Shown: positions 18,003 to 27,930, counted from the first letter of the stretch. The stretch is 64,000 bases of DNA from Clostridia bacterium (GCA_016887505.1 CP069393.1:124001-188000), one strand, 5' to 3'. Notes: a model not told the origin generated them from the letters alone. Numbers and translations: made by a program.

Positions 18003-21000
18003 GTGAAAGGGCTGTATAGTAGAGTATCAGTAAGAAAGATGGTGTTGGTCACATTAACGGTAGTTTTATTACTGTTCGGTTTCCAAACCTCTGCGATGGC
18101 GGAAGAAGTGTTTAGCTATGATAACTTTCAATACCTTGATAATGGTGATGGAACGTGTGAAATTATCGGTTATATTGGTACTCCTGCATCACCTGTTCTT
18201 GGATATCTCAGTATACCAGATCAATTGAATGGCTTGGTTGTAACATCAATTGGTGCTGAGGCATTTCTTAATTCAGGTATTACTAGAATTATTTCTATTC
18301 CCGAAACTGTGACAAGAATGGGAAAGGATGCATTTAGCGGTAATTCAATAACCAGTAGTATTACTCTTTGGCAACCAGAAGGTACGTATGACTGGTATAG
18401 CTCAGAAGGTAAAATTTTTAGCGAAGTTATTGATGATTTTGGGCTTTCTTATGTTGCTCGTACAAAGGACGAGTACACCTTGACAGATAGCGATGTAACA
18501 GTTTCAGACGGTATTCTTACTAGCTATACAACTAGTAACACTGGATATGATTATCCAGAGTATCCTCCTGCTTTTATTGCTATTCCGGAAACATTGGATG
18601 GACAGACGATTGTCAGCATTGGTGATGAAGCATTCAAAGAATCGTTAATACGTTCGGTCACAATGCCTGACAGCGTGACGAGCATCGGCAATAGTGCTTT
18701 TTATGGTAATCGTTATTTGGACCAATTGGAATTAAGCCCCAATCTTACGAGCATAGGTGACTCCGCCTTTTATAAATGTTACCTTACAGAGCCAGTAACG
18801 CTTGGCGAAAATCTAAAAGTAATTGGTGATAATGCATTTGAATGGAATTTCTTCAGAACGCTCTCTATTCCTGATAGTGTGACGAGCATGGGATTTGCAG
18901 CATTCAGATTTAATGTTTATTTGAATTCTCTTACGCTAGGCAGTGGATTGACTGAAATAGGCCGAGATGCATTTAGGGGGGCCTCGCTTACAGAAGTAAT
19001 CGGGGGAGGAACCAATGAAGGAATCATATTCGGGAGAAACGCAGATGGTAGTGTGGATGAGTCATCAGTCATTGGCTATGGCGGACGCAGTACAACCATT
19101 GATTTCATACCAAGCAGTGTCCGATATATCGGTACATCTGCATTTGGTAATAGTGTGGCTGAATCAGTAATAATACCCGACAGTGTAGAAACCATTGGTA
19201 GTGGTGCATTTAGTGATTGTCAAATTGAGTCGGTCGAAATTGGTAAGAATGTGATGACCATTGGTAGTCGTGCATTCAGCAGTAATTTTATCCAATCGGT
19301 TGAGTTTGGCGATAATGTTACTTCAATAGGAGAGTGGGCGTTTAGTGATAATTCCTTGGAATCGGCTACGTTCGGTGAAAATCTAGCGGATATAGGTATG
19401 TATGCGTTTTATGATAATTCCCTGCAGACTGTTGAGATGGGTGATAATGTGAAGAGCATTGGTCAATATGCATTTGCTGGAAATTCTCTGGAATCAGTCA
19501 AACTGGGGACTGGATTGACAAGCCTTGGTAGAGCAGCATTCAACCAGAATAGCATTAGCTCAGTAATAGGTGGCGGCACCGATGACGGTATTTTTTTTGG
19601 AATAAATTCAGATGGCAGTGAGGATTATTCAACGATCGTTTCGTATGGCGGTGCCAGTAAAAGTATTGATTTTATACCAGACAGCGTAGAAAACATAGGC
19701 AGAGATGCATTTAGCTATTCGGATCTAACATCTGTGACAATTCCTGATGGTGTAAAAACGCTTGGTATTGCTGCCTTTCGGGGCAATTCTTTAGCATCGA
19801 TTGAGCTTCCAGACAGTATAATTCAAATAGAGATTAGTGCCTTTCTTGAAAATGAAATGTCATCCTTTATCTTACCAACTCCTGAGGGAATCATTGATTG
19901 GTATAGACGGTATGATAGACCTCATTTGTTAGAATCAGGTTCGGTACAGACTGATTTTATGGAAGATTACTTTGCAAGGATAGGAAACTATACACTGACA
20001 GATGATGATGTTACCGTGGTAGATGGCCTTATCACGGAATGTTCTATTGAAGTGATCCAAAGTTCTTTTCCACCCAATAATGTAGGACTTGAGTATCCTC
20101 CTGCTTCCATCGTCATACCCGAAATGCTGGATGGTCAAACTGTAACGGGTATAGGCGAAGGAGCATTTGTCAATCAATATCTTACTTCAATATCAATCCC
20201 TGAAAGTGTGACGGTTATCGGGGCTAGAGCATTTGCTCAAAATGTATTATCTAGTTTTACCTTACCAGAATGTAGAGTAGATGGATATGCCTTTATAGAA
20301 TGGGTAGATGGTTCTAGCAATTCCTATCTTGGGAATAGTGATGCTACAAACTTGACGACAAGCTATGTGGCAGTTTTATCTGATAGCGCCTATCCTATAT
20401 ATTATGTTCTCGATGGTGGTGTGAATTATGAGGACGCTCCGACTTACTACAATGAAGAAACCGAAACCCTTGTACTAGGCACACCAAACAAGGATTATTA
20501 CACATTTTCCGGTTGGTTTGATGCATCTTTTGGTGGTAAGCAGGTGACAGAGATTCAAGAGGGGAGTACTGGTGATGTGACCCTATACGCTAGATGGACT
20601 CCCATTGCTTATCCAGTAATATATGATCTTAACGGTGGCATGAACTATGAGGATGCTCCTGTAAGCTATAATATTGAAACAGAAGATATAATCTTGGGCA
20701 CGCCAAGTAAGACTGGTTACGATTTTACCGGTTGGTTTGATGCGGTAACTGATGGGAATCAGGTGACAGAAATATCCCAAGGCAGTACGGGTGAGGTGAC
20801 CTTGTATGCTAGGTGGTCGCTTGCTACTTATGATATTACCTATACTCTGAATGGTGGTGCAAATTATGAGGATGCGCCCACAAGTTATACCATGGAGAGT
20901 GAAACCCTTGTACTAGGCACACCAGACAAGGATTATTACACATTTGCCGGTTGGTTTGATGCCTCGTCTGGTGGAAACCAGGTGACCGAGATTCAAGAGG

Positions 21001-21854
21001 GGAGTACTGGTGATGTGACCCTATACGCCAGATGGACACCCATTGCATATCCAGTTACTTATGATCTTAGCGGTGGTCTGAACTATGAGGGTGCACCTGT
21101 AAGTTACAACATAGAAACGAAGGATATAGCACTTGGCACACCGACCAAGATGGGTTACGATTTCGCCGGTTGGTATGATGCAGCTACAGATGGTAATCAG
21201 GTGACAGAAATACCCCAGGGCAGTACAGGTGAAGTGAATTTATACGCTAGATGGGCACTGGCTACCTATGATATTACCTATAATCTTAATGGGGGTCTCA
21301 ACTACGAGGATGCACCCCAAAGTTATACCGTAGAGAGTGAAACTCTGGTGTTAGGCATACCAACAAAGAACAACTATAAGTTTATTGGTTGGTACGATAC
21401 TGAGTCAGATATCTGGATAACTGAGATTCCACAAGGGACCTTTGGTGATAAGGTATTAATTGCTAAGTGGTCGAGGAGGTCTTCTAGCTCAGACTCAGAT
21501 GATTCTAAGCCAGACGATGAAAGTGATGTGCTTCCTTTGTTAGATATAAAGGAAAATGACTCTAGTGGATCCTCGTCTGTAATGCTGGTGACCTTTGGCC
21601 ATGGACTCACAGAATCCATTACACCACTACCGTGGTTTGAGGTGGCTATGTTATTGTCTATAAGCAATGATACAATCACTACGGATATGGATGCATTTAT
21701 GACAATGCTAAACTCTTCTGATATATACCTACTAGAAGGTAGAGGTGTGCAGCTGATATTAATTCATGAGGACCATCCACTTTCGCAGTCTGTACAAGAT
21801 TATACCAGCAACCACATTGATGAACTGATGGAGATATTAGTAGTGAACCAATAG
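18003..21854 (+). CDS. Secreted BspA-type leucine-rich repeat protein with B-repeats
   Basis: This 1283-residue exported protein probably makes adhesive contacts. Residues 1-33 are a signal peptide (RKMVLVTLTVVLLLFGF core, cleavage after AMA). Residues about 35-780 are BspA/LRR_5 repeats of the form SIPDSVTSIGNSAF. Two longer inserts of the form IGGGT..GI.FG.N.DGS.....YGG repeat within this part. Residues 797-1156 are five ~72-residue InlB B-repeats (Listeria-Bacteroides type, ending LYARW). A Ser/Asp-rich linker (RRSSSSDSDDSKPDDESD) and an unrecognised ~115-residue C-terminal domain follow. No LPxTG, choline-binding, SLH or other anchor is visible, so attachment is unknown. The start is a GTG after AAGGGGG. 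Confidence 0.92.
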   Translation: MKGLYSRVSVRKMVLVTLTVVLLLFGFQTSAMAEEVFSYDNFQYLDNGDGTCEIIGYIGTPASPVLGYLSIPDQLNGLVVTSIGAEAFLNSGITRIISIPETVTRMGKDAFSGNSITSSITLWQPEGTYDWYSSEGKIFSEVIDDFGLSYVARTKDEYTLTDSDVTVSDGILTSYTTSNTGYDYPEYPPAFIAIPETLDGQTIVSIGDEAFKESLIRSVTMPDSVTSIGNSAFYGNRYLDQLELSPNLTSIGDSAFYKCYLTEPVTLGENLKVIGDNAFEWNFFRTLSIPDSVTSMGFAAFRFNVYLNSLTLGSGLTEIGRDAFRGASLTEVIGGGTNEGIIFGRNADGSVDESSVIGYGGRSTTIDFIPSSVRYIGTSAFGNSVAESVIIPDSVETIGSGAFSDCQIESVEIGKNVMTIGSRAFSSNFIQSVEFGDNVTSIGEWAFSDNSLESATFGENLADIGMYAFYDNSLQTVEMGDNVKSIGQYAFAGNSLESVKLGTGLTSLGRAAFNQNSISSVIGGGTDDGIFFGINSDGSEDYSTIVSYGGASKSIDFIPDSVENIGRDAFSYSDLTSVTIPDGVKTLGIAAFRGNSLASIELPDSIIQIEISAFLENEMSSFILPTPEGIIDWYRRYDRPHLLESGSVQTDFMEDYFARIGNYTLTDDDVTVVDGLITECSIEVIQSSFPPNNVGLEYPPASIVIPEMLDGQTVTGIGEGAFVNQYLTSISIPESVTVIGARAFAQNVLSSFTLPECRVDGYAFIEWVDGSSNSYLGNSDATNLTTSYVAVLSDSAYPIYYVLDGGVNYEDAPTYYNEETETLVLGTPNKDYYTFSGWFDASFGGKQVTEIQEGSTGDVTLYARWTPIAYPVIYDLNGGMNYEDAPVSYNIETEDIILGTPSKTGYDFTGWFDAVTDGNQVTEISQGSTGEVTLYARWSLATYDITYTLNGGANYEDAPTSYTMESETLVLGTPDKDYYTFAGWFDASSGGNQVTEIQEGSTGDVTLYARWTPIAYPVTYDLSGGLNYEGAPVSYNIETKDIALGTPTKMGYDFAGWYDAATDGNQVTEIPQGSTGEVNLYARWALATYDITYNLNGGLNYEDAPQSYTVESETLVLGIPTKNNYKFIGWYDTESDIWITEIPQGTFGDKVLIAKWSRRSSSSDSDDSKPDDESDVLPLLDIKENDSSGSSSVMLVTFGHGLTESITPLPWFEVAMLLSISNDTITTDMDAFMTMLNSSDIYLLEGRGVQLILIHEDHPLSQSVQDYTSNHIDELMEILVVNQ
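20391..21470 (+). repeat. Five tandem B-repeats (about 216 bp each)
   Basis: Five coding repeats of about 72 codons lie inside the LRR protein. Units 1 and 3 resemble each other (TLVLGTP.KDYYTF.GW), as do units 2 and 4 (YPV.YDL.GG..YE.APVSYNIET). This shows duplication of a two-repeat block of about 430 bp; unit 5 is the most diverged. Confidence 0.9.
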
Positions 21855-22092
21855 GCTGAATGATATTAATAAGGTGCTTTAGAAAAGACTAAGCTTTGGC
21901 TATACAGACTCTGAACTTGTATTAAGAAGAGTAGAAGGTATAGATGGAAGAGGATATTCCAGAAGCAGTAAAGTAGACCAAAACCCAAAATCACAGCGAT
22001 TTAGAAGAACCTATTATAAATCCTAAGGAATAAGAAGTATTGATTATTCGTGGTTTTTGGATGGTGAGGATGACCGAAAAGAAAAATTAAAG

Positions 22093-22135
22093 GAGATATC
22101 TGTAAGATGAATTTCTTGCAGATATCTCTTTTTTT
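22093..22135 (+). terminator. Rho-independent terminator
   Basis: A 14-bp stem (GAGATATCTGTAAG with CTTGCAGATATCTC, one T-G pair) is followed by seven T residues. It is the likely end of the LRR transcript, about 240 bases after the stop. Confidence 0.85.
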
Positions 22136-22550
22136 CTCAGTAGGGAGTTTTGAAGTGGATTTACCAGGTTTGTACGAATTGTATGTCTGGCTTTTGTTTT
22201 TTGTATTATCTGATTGCAAAACATACGTGTAGAATAATTATCTCATACACGCTTTCGGATAGGTCTTACAGAACTTTCTTACCACATTATAATAATCGTT
22301 AGAATTATTTTAGATATTTAATGTGCTAGAAATTCTTACAGGAATGATTTCAGCTTTATTGGAGGAAAAAACATATATTATACAGAATAAATATAATATA
22401 TATGTTCTATCTTTGGCCAATAGTTGGATGAATATGGTAAGTCCATAGCAATATATTTTTAATAAATATTCTATTGTGCCCATATTTTTACAGTTACCGT
22501 TGTAAGATTCAATTATAGCAGTAGTAGAATAATCAATTAGGAGGCTTGTA
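22136..22550. other. AT-rich leader region before the DUF2325 gene
   Basis: No convincing gene. It holds several short dyads: CGTGTA/TACACG (22226-22251), an AT-rich pair ACATATATTAT/ATAATATATATGT (22371-22405), and TTACA/TGTAA around 22490-22507 just upstream of a TTATAG-like -10. They may be regulatory; the AT richness makes chance dyads likely. The stretch 21855-22092 before it also lacks a gene. Confidence 0.4.
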
Positions 22551-24779
22551 ATGCGCTTGAAAAGCATGGTTCAGCAAGAAAAGTATTTGGATCTTAGGGG
22601 CTTGTCAGGCGTACTTGATAATGAGCTCAAACAATTGATTCTTATCGAAAAATTGTATCCAGAAGATGTGAAGGAGTGGTTACAAGACGAAGAGACCACA
22701 CTGTTTGATAATCTATCAAGTAATCCTCAAAAGATAAAAATGGCGGTTCATCAATCTGAAGAGAACCAATGTAAGGCTTATGATGAATATTTTTCTTTGT
22801 TGCCAGAGATATTGTCAGAGCTTGATAGTGCTTCTACGTGTGATTTAGAAGTAGTGGATTTGAGAATATGTATGACAGTTCGGGCAGTGAATGATTTTAT
22901 ACAAAATGATGAAAAAAACTGGAAAGATTGGAATGACTTAGATCTAATAGTTGATAGAATAATTGAAGTGAACAATGAGATACTTGATGGACCCTGCATG
23001 CTACTATTCTTAAGTTGCTATGCCTTGCATGCTCGCAAAGAACTTTTACCTAATTTAGAACTTACAGATGAGGACAATGCAACAGTAAGATTAAGTTTTG
23101 AATTGAAAGCGGTGGAATGCTTATTGCGTTTCCATGCAATATATAGGAAGTATGAATTGGATAAAAGTATTGAAAACAAGGAACACATTATTCGCTCCAA
23201 GGAAAAGGATGTTACTAAAAAAGATAAAGTTATTTGCAAGAGAGAGAAAAAGATTGAAAAATTGGAGAAGGATGTCCAACGACTGAAAGAAAGCCTAAAA
23301 AAGAAGAAACTAAATGAACGATTGAATTCGGCTCAAACTGAGCATAAAACCAATGACATAAATAGCATTTCGAAAGAGAAAGATAAGAATCCGTTCGAAG
23401 ATAGAAATGTTGAAGAAATGGAAAACAAGATAAAAGAACTGACGGCTAGGTTGAATTCTAAATCTGATAAGATGGATTCTTTTAAGCGGAAAATCAAAGA
23501 TCTATCTGAGGAAGCTGAACGAGAAAAATCCCTAGGTATTCATGACAGGCTGGAAAACTACCTTAGGGCACATGGTATTGATGCCGCTATGATACAAATT
23601 CTGCACCCCTATTGGGAAGACTATATGGAAGGTCGAAAGGTTCTTCCAAGCAAGGATAAAGTCCTAGGTAGAACGAAAATAGGAACGTGTCATATTATGG
23701 AAAAAGAACACTATATTCAATTTCCGGATGGAGAAAGACAGAAGGTGTTCAATTTAGAGGATGATACTCTCCTGGCTGTAGGCCAGTTTCTACGGGTAGA
23801 CGTTGAAGGAAGATTTCAGGAAAGTTATCATGCGTGGTGTCCAGAGTATCTCTTGGAGGAAACTTGTGAATGGTATGGAAAGGTAATCAGTGTAGAGGGT
23901 AAACAAGCTCAAGTACAAATCTTTGAAGATGATATCCGCGAGGTAAGAATGGATAGCACTGGAATCTATGAAGGATGGATTGTTGGTGGGAATGCCAATG
24001 AAATTAAGACTGTGTTTCCAGGGTATAATTTCCATTTGGCGAGTATCAAAGATTCAGCTGATGCTAGAGAAATAGAGGTTTTATGGACGATTGAGCTTCT
24101 TAAAAGTGGGGCAATATGCAGAAATGTCTATAGTGGCGAGCAGGTATTTCGGAGTCTAGATGATTCCGACTATAGCCAAATTTCTAGCAACAGTCTTTTA
24201 TTCATGCGTAATGGAAGAGTTGTCAATGTATTTAAAGATGGAAAGCATTACACGCATTCAAAACTCTATAAGCATTCAAGAACTGGTGTATTTTTAAATG
24301 ATAACAATCATTTATTGTTAAAAATGTCGAATGGTGAGTCACATCTAGTGACCAATGTGCCAGAAGGAATCGAACCAGGAAGTAGAATACTGACAGATGA
24401 ATGTTATCGTTATATTAGGCTATTGGGTAGGAAAACTAGTCCAACCAGCAGCACTAAAAATACAGAAGAAGCGAAGAATTTACCACCACTCAAAGAGGAA
24501 ACGATTCTAATTATTGGAAATATTGGACTTGCAAACAGCTATCAAAGAGAATTTCGCAAAGCAGGTTATCAAGTTATGATTGCAGATGGAACAAGGGAGT
24601 GGGGCCATATTAGGAGTGCATGTTCTGGAGCGGACCTTATTCTATTAGATACATCACATATGCAACATAAGATCTATTATAAGTGTATGGATGAACTGCA
24701 AGGCTCTAGTGTATATCTTCACCATGGGTCGGGACCACAGAAAATGATTCAGTATGTAAGGGCAGTGCTGGAAGCCTAA
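22551..24779 (+). CDS. Coiled-coil protein with C-terminal DUF2325 domain
   Basis: A 742-residue protein of unassigned function. Residues 1-195 are alpha-helical and acidic. About 197-263 and 284-330 form charged coiled coils (IRSKEKDVTKKDKVICKREK and similar). Residues about 360-640 look like successive small beta domains with WYGKVI.., VYSGEQVF.. and GRVVNVFKDGK. Residues 650-742 (ILIIGNIGLANSYQREFRKAGYQ ... DLILLDTSHMQH) match DUF2325, a Rossmann-like domain found in bacteria beside helicases and in defence contexts. An AGGAGG precedes the ATG. A broken RecQ-type helicase gene begins at its stop codon, so the two may once have formed an operon. Confidence 0.7.
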   Translation: MRLKSMVQQEKYLDLRGLSGVLDNELKQLILIEKLYPEDVKEWLQDEETTLFDNLSSNPQKIKMAVHQSEENQCKAYDEYFSLLPEILSELDSASTCDLEVVDLRICMTVRAVNDFIQNDEKNWKDWNDLDLIVDRIIEVNNEILDGPCMLLFLSCYALHARKELLPNLELTDEDNATVRLSFELKAVECLLRFHAIYRKYELDKSIENKEHIIRSKEKDVTKKDKVICKREKKIEKLEKDVQRLKESLKKKKLNERLNSAQTEHKTNDINSISKEKDKNPFEDRNVEEMENKIKELTARLNSKSDKMDSFKRKIKDLSEEAEREKSLGIHDRLENYLRAHGIDAAMIQILHPYWEDYMEGRKVLPSKDKVLGRTKIGTCHIMEKEHYIQFPDGERQKVFNLEDDTLLAVGQFLRVDVEGRFQESYHAWCPEYLLEETCEWYGKVISVEGKQAQVQIFEDDIREVRMDSTGIYEGWIVGGNANEIKTVFPGYNFHLASIKDSADAREIEVLWTIELLKSGAICRNVYSGEQVFRSLDDSDYSQISSNSLLFMRNGRVVNVFKDGKHYTHSKLYKHSRTGVFLNDNNHLLLKMSNGESHLVTNVPEGIEPGSRILTDECYRYIRLLGRKTSPTSSTKNTEEAKNLPPLKEETILIIGNIGLANSYQREFRKAGYQVMIADGTREWGHIRSACSGADLILLDTSHMQHKIYYKCMDELQGSSVYLHHGSGPQKMIQYVRAVLEA

Positions 24780-25460
24780 CAGGATGAAGATTACGAAAAT
24801 TGCGTAAAGAAAGCCTCAATTGTACAGCAAACAGGATGGGGGAAAAGTGTTGTATAATTTATCGCGACCAAGGTTTTAAGAAGTTGGGGCGACGGTCCAA
24901 CTATTTTGCTAAGCCCGCTACTGGCTCTAATCAGGAATCAAATTGAAAACGCTGTGAATTTTTTCCTTGTAGCGGTAAGTATAAATAGTCAGGATACCAA
25001 TGAGTGGAATGATGTAAAAACTAAACTGAGACTCGACCAATGCGACGCCCTGCTAATATCATCGGAACAACTGGTAATAGGGAAAGATTCTCGGACCTGT
25101 TATCCTATATTAAGAAAGGGATAGGCATGTTGTAGTGGATGAAGCTCATTGTATTTCTGACTGGGGGCATTATTTTAGACCGAGCTATCGCAGAATTCCG
25201 AATATTATCAAGAGTCTTCCGCCTAATTCTCGCAACTTGGTGAAATGAGGTATTCAGAGGACCCTTGGTACGCGAACCTTTGAGAATTCAGGTAATAAAG
25301 CTGAAAAACCAGACAGATAGGTTTGCTTGGCTTGCAGAAAAAGGCATAGATGTCAGAGCTTATACTGGTCGGATGGTGGCAGGAGAGTCTAAGATTATTG
25401 AAGGAACGTCCATGCACAATCGATTGAAGGTTGTTGTTGCGATTTTCGTAGTCATATCAT
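24780..25460 (+). pseudogene. Remnant of a RecQ-family DNA helicase gene
   Basis: Helicase motifs survive in three plus frames. Frame one runs from 24780: IVQQTGWGKSVV (Walker A), an in-frame TAA at 24855, then FIATKVLR and LLSPLLALIRNQIENA, down to a stop at 25122. Frame two from 25132 has [22 protein letters not shown] (motif II and onward), stopping near 25246. Frame three from about 25265 has LKNQTDRFAWLAEKGIDVRAYTG, a piece of the second RecA domain. Tens of codons are missing between segments compared with intact RecQ proteins, including motif III and the catalytic C-terminal motifs. The gene is dead beyond doubt. Confidence 0.9.
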
Positions 25461-25646
25461 AGGAGGGTGTAACAGGTCTTTTAATTATGGAGATACACGA
25501 GATTTGTAGGACTAATTTTGATAAAGTGTTGCCCTTCAATAGATTGATGGTTCTAGATTAAGGAGGAATACGTAAGTATATTGTAGTGAATAATTTTGTC
25601 TAAACTCAAGATGCTCAATCTTAATGTTGAAAAGAAAAAAGATTTT

Positions 25647-25691
25647 AGACCTCGAATACCTTAAACATTAAAGGTTTTGAGGTCTTTTTTA
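25647..25691 (+). terminator. Rho-independent terminator
   Basis: An AGACCTC/GAGGTCT outer stem plus an inner ACCTT/AAGGT stem is followed by a run of T. It probably ended the former helicase transcript. Confidence 0.8.
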
Positions 25692-26457
25692 TATGGTGGA
25701 GACATATAAGGTTTACAAATAGTATTTTCATTTTATGTTTTATCTTCCCAAAAAAGAAATGCACTAAATTTAATTTGATAACCCGTCAGTTAGAATAAGT
25801 ATTGGAATATGCATTAAAAAAACACAACATAAATTATAAAATCGAAAAAAAATAGTGTTATAATTAAAAAGCTATATGTGTCATAAAGTGAGGTCGTTGT
25901 GGTGGTATTTACCATAAATTATGCTAGTTGCAATTGATTAGCGTTTCTAACACTTTTTACTAGGCTTGATTGTTCGTGAAGGGTGATAGTTTCCCATAAA
26001 GTATCTTATAAAAATTGCAAAAAGAATAATTCTGTTAAGTAGATATTTTAAGTTGCGAGAAATTGAAGTGCTTTGCGTACAAAACTTTTCAAATGATGCT
26101 TATAGACTTTAATGAGGAAGTCTTAAGATACGTAGTTATCGCGATACTGGTGGAAACTGAGAAAATTTTGCTGATGAAAAAATGGTTTCGGTAAAACTAG
26201 ATATCATGAGTTCAAGTGCTAATTGAATCAGAAAACCAAACTATGTAGATACCTGATAAATGTAGGCAAGAGAAGTAAGAAGGTGGACAGTTCTTTCAAT
26301 GCTTAGCTGGGTAAAGTTGAAAACATTACAACAGATGTATTGCTTAATATTTGCAAGGCCGTGCTACAAGGTCGAGAATCTATTCGAAATTGTTAAAGAT
26401 GAAAACAATGAGAACACATAACAGTGATTCTCATATTTTGAAAGTGAGGTTATATGA
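25692..26457. other. Non-coding stretch, likely decayed DNA
   Basis: No open frame with a ribosome binding site and no recognisable protein fragment on either strand. Just before the hsdM stump there is a dyad, ATGAGAA (26408-26414) with TTCTCAT (26428-26434), which could be an operator. The rest reads as degenerate sequence. Confidence 0.45.
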
Positions 26458-27165
26458 ATGAATAAGCAACAATTAGCAACAAAAATATGGGAATCTGCAA
26501 ACAAAATGCGATCCAAAATTGAGGCCAATGAATATAAGGACTATATTTTAGGTTTCATTTTTTATAAATTTTTGTCAGATAAAGAAATTAGCTTCATGCA
26601 AAGCAAAGGCGCTACAGATGAAGATATTAAGCAATTAAGCGAAGAAGATACTGAAACAGTCAAATATATTCAAGGTAATATTGGATATTTTATTGCTTAT
26701 AAAGACTTATTTTCTACTTGGCTCTCACTGGGAAAAGATTTTGATGTTTCCAACGTACGTGATGCACTTTCTGCATTTAATCGCCTAATTGACAGTAATT
26801 ACAAAAAAGTCTTTGACGGTATTTTTGAGACTCTACAAACTGGCCTATCCAAGCTGGGTGAAAGCTCTGGTTCACAGACGAAAGCTATAAACGATTTGCT
26901 TCAGCTTATTAAAGATATCCCGATGGATGGCAAGCAGGACTATGATGTTTTAGGCTTCATCTATGAATATCTCATTTCTAATTTTGCAGCTAATGCAGGC
27001 AAGAAAGCGGGTGAGTTCTACACTCCACATGAAGTATCACTTTTAATGAGTGAAATTGTTGCTGATCACCTAAAAGACCGTAAAGAAATCCAGATCTACG
27101 AAATAATCATGCAGAGATTGATACAATTTAATGATTGCCGTAGGTCGTTACAACTTGCAGGGTAA
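26458..27165 (+). pseudogene. hsdM: Truncated type I restriction-modification methylase subunit
   Basis: The 235-residue frame starts at an ATG with GTGAGG in front and matches the N-terminal half of HsdM: KIWESANKMRSKIEANEYKDYILGFIFYKFLSDKE, then the conserved KKAGEFYTPHEVSLLMSEIV. Homology ends after KEIQIY. Intact proteins continue with DPTSGSGSLL (SAM-binding motif I), but here the frame reads EIIMQRLIQFND and stops. Motif I, the NPPF/Y catalytic motif and the C-terminus are all missing, as are hsdS and hsdR. The breakpoint near 27,100 is abrupt, as expected of an insertion rather than slow decay. Confidence 0.9.
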
Positions 27166-27192
27166 GTTGGATTTTGCGGGGTAAGTATTAGG

Positions 27193-27220
27193 AAGCCGAG
27201 ACTGCTCGGCAATTTTTATT
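27193..27220 (+). terminator. Small Rho-independent terminator
   Basis: A GCCGAG/CTCGGC stem with an ACTG loop is followed by AATTTTTATTT. It lies between the hsdM stump and the two-gene cassette. Confidence 0.75.
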
Positions 27221-27276
27221 TAAAGCAAGATTAGTACTGTTATCGGCTTAATCTTATTGAGCAAGGGGTGAAATAT

Positions 27277-27930
27277 TTGAATAACGAAAAATATAACGAA
27301 TCTTTATCTGAACGATTACACAAGATTAAAGAATTGCGAGAAGTAGCTAAAAGTGTTGCGAGTGGCATCATAGGGAATACACTATATAAAGAAGATTTAT
27401 TTTTCACATCTGCGCTGGATAGAAGTGTCGCTTTGTTGGATGGCGTCGTAAACATGCTACAAGAAAGAAATTTAGCTTGTGTAGGAATTTTAGTGCGATC
27501 TCAAATTGACAATTGTATGAGGATCTTTGCTGCATTTATTGCAGCAGATAAAACTGCGTTCATAGATGGCTTTCTTCAAGGGAAAAAGATTAGTGATTTC
27601 AAGGACGATCGCGGGAACAAAATGAAAGACGTCTTTCTAAGAGAAAGATTAGAGGAATACGATTCTCAGATCAGCGAAGTATATAGGAAATCATCAGGTT
27701 ACATACATTTTTCAGAGGTGGCTTTTTATTCAAGCGTTTGTGCAAAGGATAATTACCATATTGAATTTTCCATAGGACTTCCAATAAGAGAGGAAGCAAA
27801 TGAAATTCTATTGGAAGGAGCGGACGCTTTTATACATTACACATTGCTGGAATATAGGTTATTGCAGGCGGTAGTTGAATCAAAGGAACGTGTAGATAAA
27901 TTGGATTCCTACGGGGGTGAAGCGCAATGA
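27277..27930 (+). CDS. Helical protein, first gene of a two-gene cassette
   Basis: A 217-residue, mainly alpha-helical protein. The stretch LACVGILVRSQIDNCMRIFAAFIAA (near 70-95) and YRKSSGYIHFS (near 143-153) resemble patterns in DUF5677-like helical proteins. R-x(6)-H in the latter recalls the HEPN ribonuclease motif (R-x(4-6)-H), but I do not claim HEPN activity. I start at TTG 27277, 6 bases after AAGGGGTG; a GTG at 27268 overlaps that site. Its ATGA stop/start overlap with the next gene implies coupled translation. It lies between an hsdM stump and phage recombinases, a typical place for cargo genes. Confidence 0.7.
   Translation: MNNEKYNESLSERLHKIKELREVAKSVASGIIGNTLYKEDLFFTSALDRSVALLDGVVNMLQERNLACVGILVRSQIDNCMRIFAAFIAADKTAFIDGFLQGKKISDFKDDRGNKMKDVFLRERLEEYDSQISEVYRKSSGYIHFSEVAFYSSVCAKDNYHIEFSIGLPIREEANEILLEGADAFIHYTLLEYRLLQAVVESKERVDKLDSYGGEAQ

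Noticed and set aside
20391-21470. Regularly spaced repeats that could suggest a CRISPR array
   Set aside because: The units are ~216 bp, in frame and code for B-repeats of a surface protein.
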